Shown: piece by piece, positions 12,869-15,881 of the stretch | How the letters are laid out: every line of letters starts with the position of its first letter | Numbering within the stretch: position 1 is the stretch's first letter | NCBI GenBank assembly: GCA_030151725.1 | Contig: JASLDD010000280.1 | Location: 1 to 15,881, forward strand | Direction: 5' to 3' | Source: Solirubrobacteraceae bacterium | Lineage (GTDB): Bacteria; Actinomycetota; Thermoleophilia; Solirubrobacterales; Solirubrobacteraceae | DNA: 15,881 bases | Translations under genes and position numbers: made by a program | The notes under the pieces: model-generated | Databases searched by the model: none | Told to the model about the DNA's origin: nothing | What the model saw: the letters and a program-made list of their open reading frames with translations, nothing else

Positions 12869-13545
12869 GTGTTCGCGTCCTGATCGCGGATGACCAGCAG
12901 CTCATCCGCGACGGCTTTCGAATGATCCTTGCGGCCGAGCCGGATATCGAGATCGTTGGCGAGGCGGCCAACGGTGCCCAGGCTCTCACGATGAGCGCCG
13001 AGCTGCATCCGGACGTCGTCCTGATGGACATCCGGATGCCGGAGCTAGACGGCATCGAAGCCACGGGTCGGATCCTCGCGCAGAGCCACGAGCCCAAGCC
13101 GAGCATTCTGATCCTCACGACATTCGACCTCGATGAGTATGTCTACGACGCTCTGCGTGCCGGTGCGAGCGGGTTCCTCCTCAAGGACGTGCCCGCGCGC
13201 CAGCTCTCCGCGGCCATACGCACGGTGGGAGAGGGCGATGCGCTGCTCTCCCCGAGTATCACGCGCCGGCTGATCGAGGAGTTCGCCTTGTCAAGAGCTC
13301 CGGTCGAGAGTGTGCCTGGATTGGATGAGCTGACACCTCGCGAGCTCGAGGTCTTCCGCCTGATGGCTACCGGTAAGACGAACGGCGAGATCGCCGCGGA
13401 GCTGGTCGTTGGTGAGACGACCGTCAAGACTCATGTGACCCGCATCCTGATGAAGCTGGGGGTTCGCGACCGCGTCCAAGCGGTCGTGCTCGCATATGAG
13501 ACCCGCCTCGTCAGTCCCGGCCCTAAGCCAACCACCGGCCTGTAG
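12865..13545 (+). CDS. NarL/FixJ-type response regulator (LuxR HTH)
   Basis: This 226-residue protein has an N-terminal receiver domain: VRVLIADDQQLIRDGF with acidic residues at 9-10, VVLMDIRMPELDG with phosphoacceptor Asp55, ILILTTFD with Thr85, and FLLKD with Lys107. The C-terminal LuxR-type helix-turn-helix (about 156-212) reads LTPRELEVFRLMATGKTNGE, then IAAELVVGETTVKTHVTRIL, then MKLGVRDRVQAVV. All key residues are present, so it should be a phosphorylation-dependent transcription factor. The ATG overlaps the kinase stop by four bases and has GGGAG eight bases upstream. It is the cognate partner of the double kinase. Candidate targets are its own operon and the divergent membrane/exported gene pair. 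A longer frame from 12739 overlaps the kinase gene and is rejected. Confidence 0.93.
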   Translation: MSVRVLIADDQQLIRDGFRMILAAEPDIEIVGEAANGAQALTMSAELHPDVVLMDIRMPELDGIEATGRILAQSHEPKPSILILTTFDLDEYVYDALRAGASGFLLKDVPARQLSAAIRTVGEGDALLSPSITRRLIEEFALSRAPVESVPGLDELTPRELEVFRLMATGKTNGEIAAELVVGETTVKTHVTRILMKLGVRDRVQAVVLAYETRLVSPGPKPTTGL

Positions 13546-13551
13546 CCGCGA

Positions 13552-13704
13552 TCACTCCCGCGACTCTGACCCCAGGAGCGCTTCAAGGAAGAACGTGTCT
13601 TCGTGGGTGGTTCCTTGGGGGGGTACGGCCTTGAGAAGATCGAGTGCCTCTTGGGCGCCGTGTATGTCGCACTGCCCAAGCAAGATTTCGATGTCCTCGT
13701 CGCC
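13552..13704 (-). pseudogene. C-terminal scrap, possibly of a DUF6036-type nucleotidyltransferase protein
   Basis: The minus strand has a 50-codon open stretch without a plausible start codon: GDEDIEILLGQCDIHG, AQEALDLLKAVPPQG, then TTHEDTFFLEALLG before TGA at 13552. The pattern D-I-x-x-L-L, a short loop, E-A-L-D-L-L and a late F-L-E-x-L-L recalls, from memory, the C-terminal tail of DUF6036-type nucleotidyltransferase proteins. The upstream end runs into TAG at 13705-13707, exactly where the sigma-factor scrap on the other strand begins. The nucleotidyltransferase core is missing. It is read as a truncated pseudogene; the family call is tentative. Confidence 0.42.
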
Positions 13705-13705
13705 C

Positions 13706-13875
13706 TACGTTCGCCCGGCGCTCGTCAACGGCGCCGCCGGTGTGGTCGCGTTTGACGGTCAGCCGCCGTTCGCGGTGCTCGCGTTCACCGTTGTCGGGAT
13801 CGCGCGATGGCGATCGACGTGTTCAACGACGCCGAGATGGTGGCCAGGCTCGACATCCACAGGATCACCGCCTGA
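13706..13875 (+). pseudogene. C-terminal remnant of an ECF (SigJ/ECF41-like) sigma factor, frameshifted
   Basis: The plus strand reads YVRPALVNGAAGVVAFDGQP and PFAVLAFTVVG in one frame, then MAIDVFNDAEMVARLDIHRI (plus TA) in another frame, ending at TGA 13873-13875. R-x-A-L-V-N-G-x-x-G-V-V, then A-F-T-V-V and A-I-D-V-x-N-D-x-E-x-x-A-R-L-D are features of the SnoaL-like C-terminal extension of SigJ/ECF41-type sigma factors. Restoring one G in the GGG at 13797-13799 would join the two frames as VVGDRAMAIDVFND. The sigma2 and sigma4 DNA-binding regions are absent, so it is a pseudogene even without the frameshift. Its 5' boundary abuts the truncated scrap on the other strand. Confidence 0.6.
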
Positions 13876-13895
13876 GCGGGGCTCGCTCAACGACA

Positions 13896-14396
13896 CTAGC
13901 CCTGCAGCGCAACGCGGGCGCCATCGAGCCGGTCCGCGATATCCCTACTCTCGCCGTGATACGCGCAGCCGGTTCCGTCGCTCAGGAACTGGTTGAGGAT
14001 CGCGATGCCGCGCGCGTACAGTGGGGTTTCACTCCGTAGAAGCTCCGCCAGCTCACGAATCTCGTTGATGTTGCCTACCAATGGGTCGCGCCGTCCGACC
14101 GCAGACCAGCGCTGCTGTGGGCCCTGTGCTGCCTGGATCAGCCGCTCGAGACCTTCGGCGATCAGGACTCGCGTTCTCGGATTGGTCAGTCGCGCGACGT
14201 GCGCCGCCAGTTGCGTTGAGCTCGACGGGTCGCGACCCGCGATCAGCTCACGATCCAATGAGCTCGAACGTATCAGAGCCACAAATCGCGTCATAAGACC
14301 AGGACTGACTGTCCCGCCAGTCCCCTGCACGGTCGGGACCAAGCTGTTGAGGTGGATGTCGCCGATCGTCTCGTCTTCTATTACGGAATCGCTCAT
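13896..14396 (-). CDS. Hypothetical protein, unrecognised
   Basis: This 166-residue protein starts at ATG 14396 (MSDSVIEDETIGDIHLNSLV) with GAGGAG eight bases upstream; the longer frame from 14465 has no support. The first 60 residues are polar and Thr/Gly-rich. From about residue 65 it is helical and basic: QLAAHVARLTNPRTRVLIAE, GLERLIQAAQGPQQRWSA, then INEIRELAELLRSETPLYAR and a final GIAILNQFLSDGTGCAYHG, ADRLDGARVAL. From memory, similar R-L-T-x-P-R-x-R-x-x-x-A-x-x-L-E-R segments occur in many uncharacterised actinobacterial proteins. No membrane segment or catalytic motif is seen. It is divergent from the lactonase-like hydrolase gene across about 150 bases, so shared regulation is possible. 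Confidence 0.65.
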   Translation of the reverse strand: MSDSVIEDETIGDIHLNSLVPTVQGTGGTVSPGLMTRFVALIRSSSLDRELIAGRDPSSSTQLAAHVARLTNPRTRVLIAEGLERLIQAAQGPQQRWSAVGRRDPLVGNINEIRELAELLRSETPLYARGIAILNQFLSDGTGCAYHGESRDIADRLDGARVALQG

Positions 14397-14460
14397 GCGC
14401 TTGGCTCCTCGAGTCGTTTTCACGACCGTAAAGCGAGGGTGGGCAGCTTCGCATCGGGGG

Positions 14461-14486
14461 CCCACCTAGTTTCAAGTCCCGGTGGG
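14461..14486. promoter_or_regulatory. 6-bp inverted repeat in a divergent promoter region
   Basis: CCCACC (14461-14466) and GGTGGG (14481-14486) are exact reverse complements with a 14-base spacer. They lie between the divergent starts at 14396 and 14548 and overlap TAGTTT, a -10-like hexamer on the plus strand. A shared operator is possible but weakly supported. Confidence 0.25.
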
Positions 14487-14547
14487 GGAGCGCCTCTGGA
14501 GTGCGCCATCATTGCGCGCCTAGGGCCTTCAACCAAAGGACTGCGAA

Positions 14548-15366
14548 ATGAGAATCCACGCGATTCAGACCGGGAACGTCCGTGTCAAGCACAGCTTCCT
14601 GTTCCCTTCGGCCGGTCTGCGCCGCCAACTCGATCTGTTCGTGCCGGGCGCGTGGTCGCAGCCGCTTCCGATCTACTGCTGGGCGATCGAGCATGACGGC
14701 ATGCTGCGCTTGGTGGACAGCGGTGAGACGTCCGCCGCGCGGAACGTGCCATTCGCGCGTATGGAAGTCACAGCCGAGCAGGAGCTCCCCGCCGCGATGG
14801 CCGCTACCGGCCTGTCCCTGGAGGATGTCGCGGAGGTGATCCTCACCCATGCCCACGGCGATCACATCGACGGGCTCGTACACGTCAACGCGCGGACATT
14901 GAGCAACGAGGCGGAGCTGCGCTACGTCGCCTCGCCCTTCCCACGGGTAATGCGCCGAGTTCTTCGCCAGCCGCTGCCCCCAGGGTTCGCCCCCGAGCCG
15001 TTCAAGCTCGACGATGGTCCGTTCGGCGGGTTCTCACGAAGCCACAAGATCAGCGACGACGGGCGCGTCGTCGCAGTCGCCACGCCCGGGCACACCCCGG
15101 GCCACGTGTCGGTGATCTGCGTCGATGACTCGGGCCGCCACGTGATGCTTGCTGGCGACGCCACAGACACACTAGAGCAGCTGCACTCGTTGCGAGCAGA
15201 CGCGATTGCACCCGATCCCAAGGTGCATGTCAAGACGCTGGAGACGATCCTCGCCCACTGCGCTCACAACCCGACGGTCTACCTGCCCTCGCACGATCCC
15301 GAGTCGGCGGCGCGACTCGCGGGCGCGGTGACGGTCGATGGACGTCAGGGTGCCGCGCACGCCTGA
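14548..15366 (+). CDS. Metallo-beta-lactamase-fold hydrolase, N-acyl homoserine lactonase-like
   Basis: This 272-residue protein has the full dinuclear metal site of the fold: THAHGDHIDG gives His101, His103, Asp105 and His106; TPGHTPGH gives His186; LAGDATD gives Asp204; LPSHDPE gives His249. The opening (MRIHAIQTGNVRVKHSF), followed by PIYCWAIEHDGMLRLVDSGE, fits the AiiA/AttM-type lactonase group. Lactonase activity on acyl homoserine lactones or other lactones is therefore likely, but the fold is broad and the substrate is not proven. There is no signal peptide, so it is cytosolic. AAAGGA lies seven bases before the ATG. It is a single gene divergent from the 166-residue orphan and convergent with the glycosyltransferase. 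No quorum-sensing synthase or LuxR-type receptor is nearby, so interference or catabolism rather than self-signalling would fit. Confidence 0.85.
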   Translation: MRIHAIQTGNVRVKHSFLFPSAGLRRQLDLFVPGAWSQPLPIYCWAIEHDGMLRLVDSGETSAARNVPFARMEVTAEQELPAAMAATGLSLEDVAEVILTHAHGDHIDGLVHVNARTLSNEAELRYVASPFPRVMRRVLRQPLPPGFAPEPFKLDDGPFGGFSRSHKISDDGRVVAVATPGHTPGHVSVICVDDSGRHVMLAGDATDTLEQLHSLRADAIAPDPKVHVKTLETILAHCAHNPTVYLPSHDPESAARLAGAVTVDGRQGAAHA

Positions 15367-15414
15367 GCGCCCACGCAACCCCCAGGTTGGATCAGGGCGG
15401 CGCTGCTCTGCGGC

Positions 15415-15881
15415 TCACAGCAGTTCAGCGATCCTGCTCGCCGCCCGAGCGGCGCCGTCGACCTCCACGTCGCGATAGCCGACCTCGCGCCCGATCTCCT
15501 GCGCGATCGCCGCTGCGATCTGCTCGGGCGGCGAGTCGTCGTAGTCCATGCGCCGCCCGGCGCCATAACGTTCGAGGCGGTGGCGGACATGGAAGCTCTG
15601 CTCGAAGTGGTGGCGCAGGGGGAAGTACAGGAACGGCCGCTTCTGCGCCGTCAGCTCCATCGCGGTGGTCAGGCCGCCCTGCACGACCGCCAGATCGCAG
15701 GCGGCGAGGTGGCGGTAGAGGTTGTGTACGTAGGGGACGACATCCATGTCGGCGTGAGAGGGCAGCGACTCGGGGTCGATGCGGGGCCCCGCGACGACGA
15801 TCATTCGCAGGTCGGGGACGCGCTCCTTGGCGTCGGGGAAGGCGGCCATCACCCGGCGCAGCAGGCCTGCGCCGACGCCCG
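15415..15881 (-). CDS. GT-B glycosyltransferase, C-terminal part (cut by right edge)
   Basis: The frame is open to the window edge, so only the last 154 residues are visible, starting GVGAGLLRRVMAAFPDAKER. The part seen is the nucleotide-sugar-binding domain of a GT-B enzyme (MurG/UGT-like, GT28/GT1 type). LRMIVVAGPRIDPESLP leads to MDVVPYVHNLYRHLAACDLA, then VVQGGLTTAMELTAQKRPFL, the conserved glycine-rich loop region. YFPLRHHFEQSFHVRHRLER matches the donor-binding segment with its terminal acidic-Gln pair, and YGAGRRMDYDDSPPEQIAAA the last helix. The acceptor-binding N-terminal domain is outside the window. The enzyme should move a sugar from a nucleotide donor to an unknown acceptor. It is convergent with the lactonase-like gene. 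Confidence 0.82.
   Translation of the reverse strand, partial: GVGAGLLRRVMAAFPDAKERVPDLRMIVVAGPRIDPESLPSHADMDVVPYVHNLYRHLAACDLAVVQGGLTTAMELTAQKRPFLYFPLRHHFEQSFHVRHRLERYGAGRRMDYDDSPPEQIAAAIAQEIGREVGYRDVEVDGAARAASRIAELL

Noticed and set aside
1..15881. tRNA, rRNA or known riboswitch genes
   Set aside because: No T-loop-like GGTTCGAATC pattern with supporting arms and no conserved RNA motif was found by eye; a covariance-model scan would be decisive.

Overview
The window is high-GC DNA from an actinobacterium. GTG and TTG starts, possible leaderless genes and the gene set would fit the Thermoleophilia/Solirubrobacterales, but that placement is inference; no rRNA, tRNA or other taxonomic marker was seen.

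Layout. (1) 1-1584, minus strand: a BlaI-type repressor, an M56 membrane metalloprotease and a small Cys-containing protein form an operon that runs off the left edge. It is divergent from a SnoaL-like gene (1627-2088), which is followed by an SRPBCC gene (2162-2629). (2) 2815-7700: an accessory-looking stretch of small regulators and orphans. It holds a STAS anti-sigma antagonist, an IclR-type winged-helix protein, a three-gene minus-strand cassette of unrecognised proteins whose first gene is clearly AT-richer than its surroundings, a small coiled-coil gene with a broken partner, two XRE regulators flanking a perfect LexA-type palindrome, and a C-terminal scrap of a tyrosine recombinase. The stretch reads as a decayed mobile element or island. 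(3) 7870-9052: two minus-strand housekeeping-type genes, a YdeI/OmpD-associated protein and a DUF1810 protein. (4) 9187-10310, minus strand: a small two-helix membrane protein and an exported cupredoxin-like protein, divergent from a two-component system. (5) 10490-13545: a 792-residue sensor kinase made of two complete membrane-plus-kinase units, the second with a degenerate ATP site, translationally coupled to a NarL-type response regulator. (6) 13552-13875: two convergent gene scraps truncated against each other, one like the C-terminus of a nucleotidyltransferase-type protein and one the C-terminus of an ECF sigma factor with a one-base deletion. (7) 13896-15881: an unrecognised 166-residue protein, a lactonase-like metallo-beta-lactamase-fold hydrolase and the C-terminal half of a GT-B glycosyltransferase cut by the right edge.

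How the parts work together. The BlaI-like protein probably represses its own operon and the divergent SnoaL gene through a dyad lying between two -10 elements. The double kinase and its regulator form one signalling unit, and the divergently encoded exported and membrane proteins are the obvious candidate targets or partners. The LexA-type palindrome, the XRE genes and the recombinase scrap suggest that SOS-responsive control once governed, or still governs, the island.
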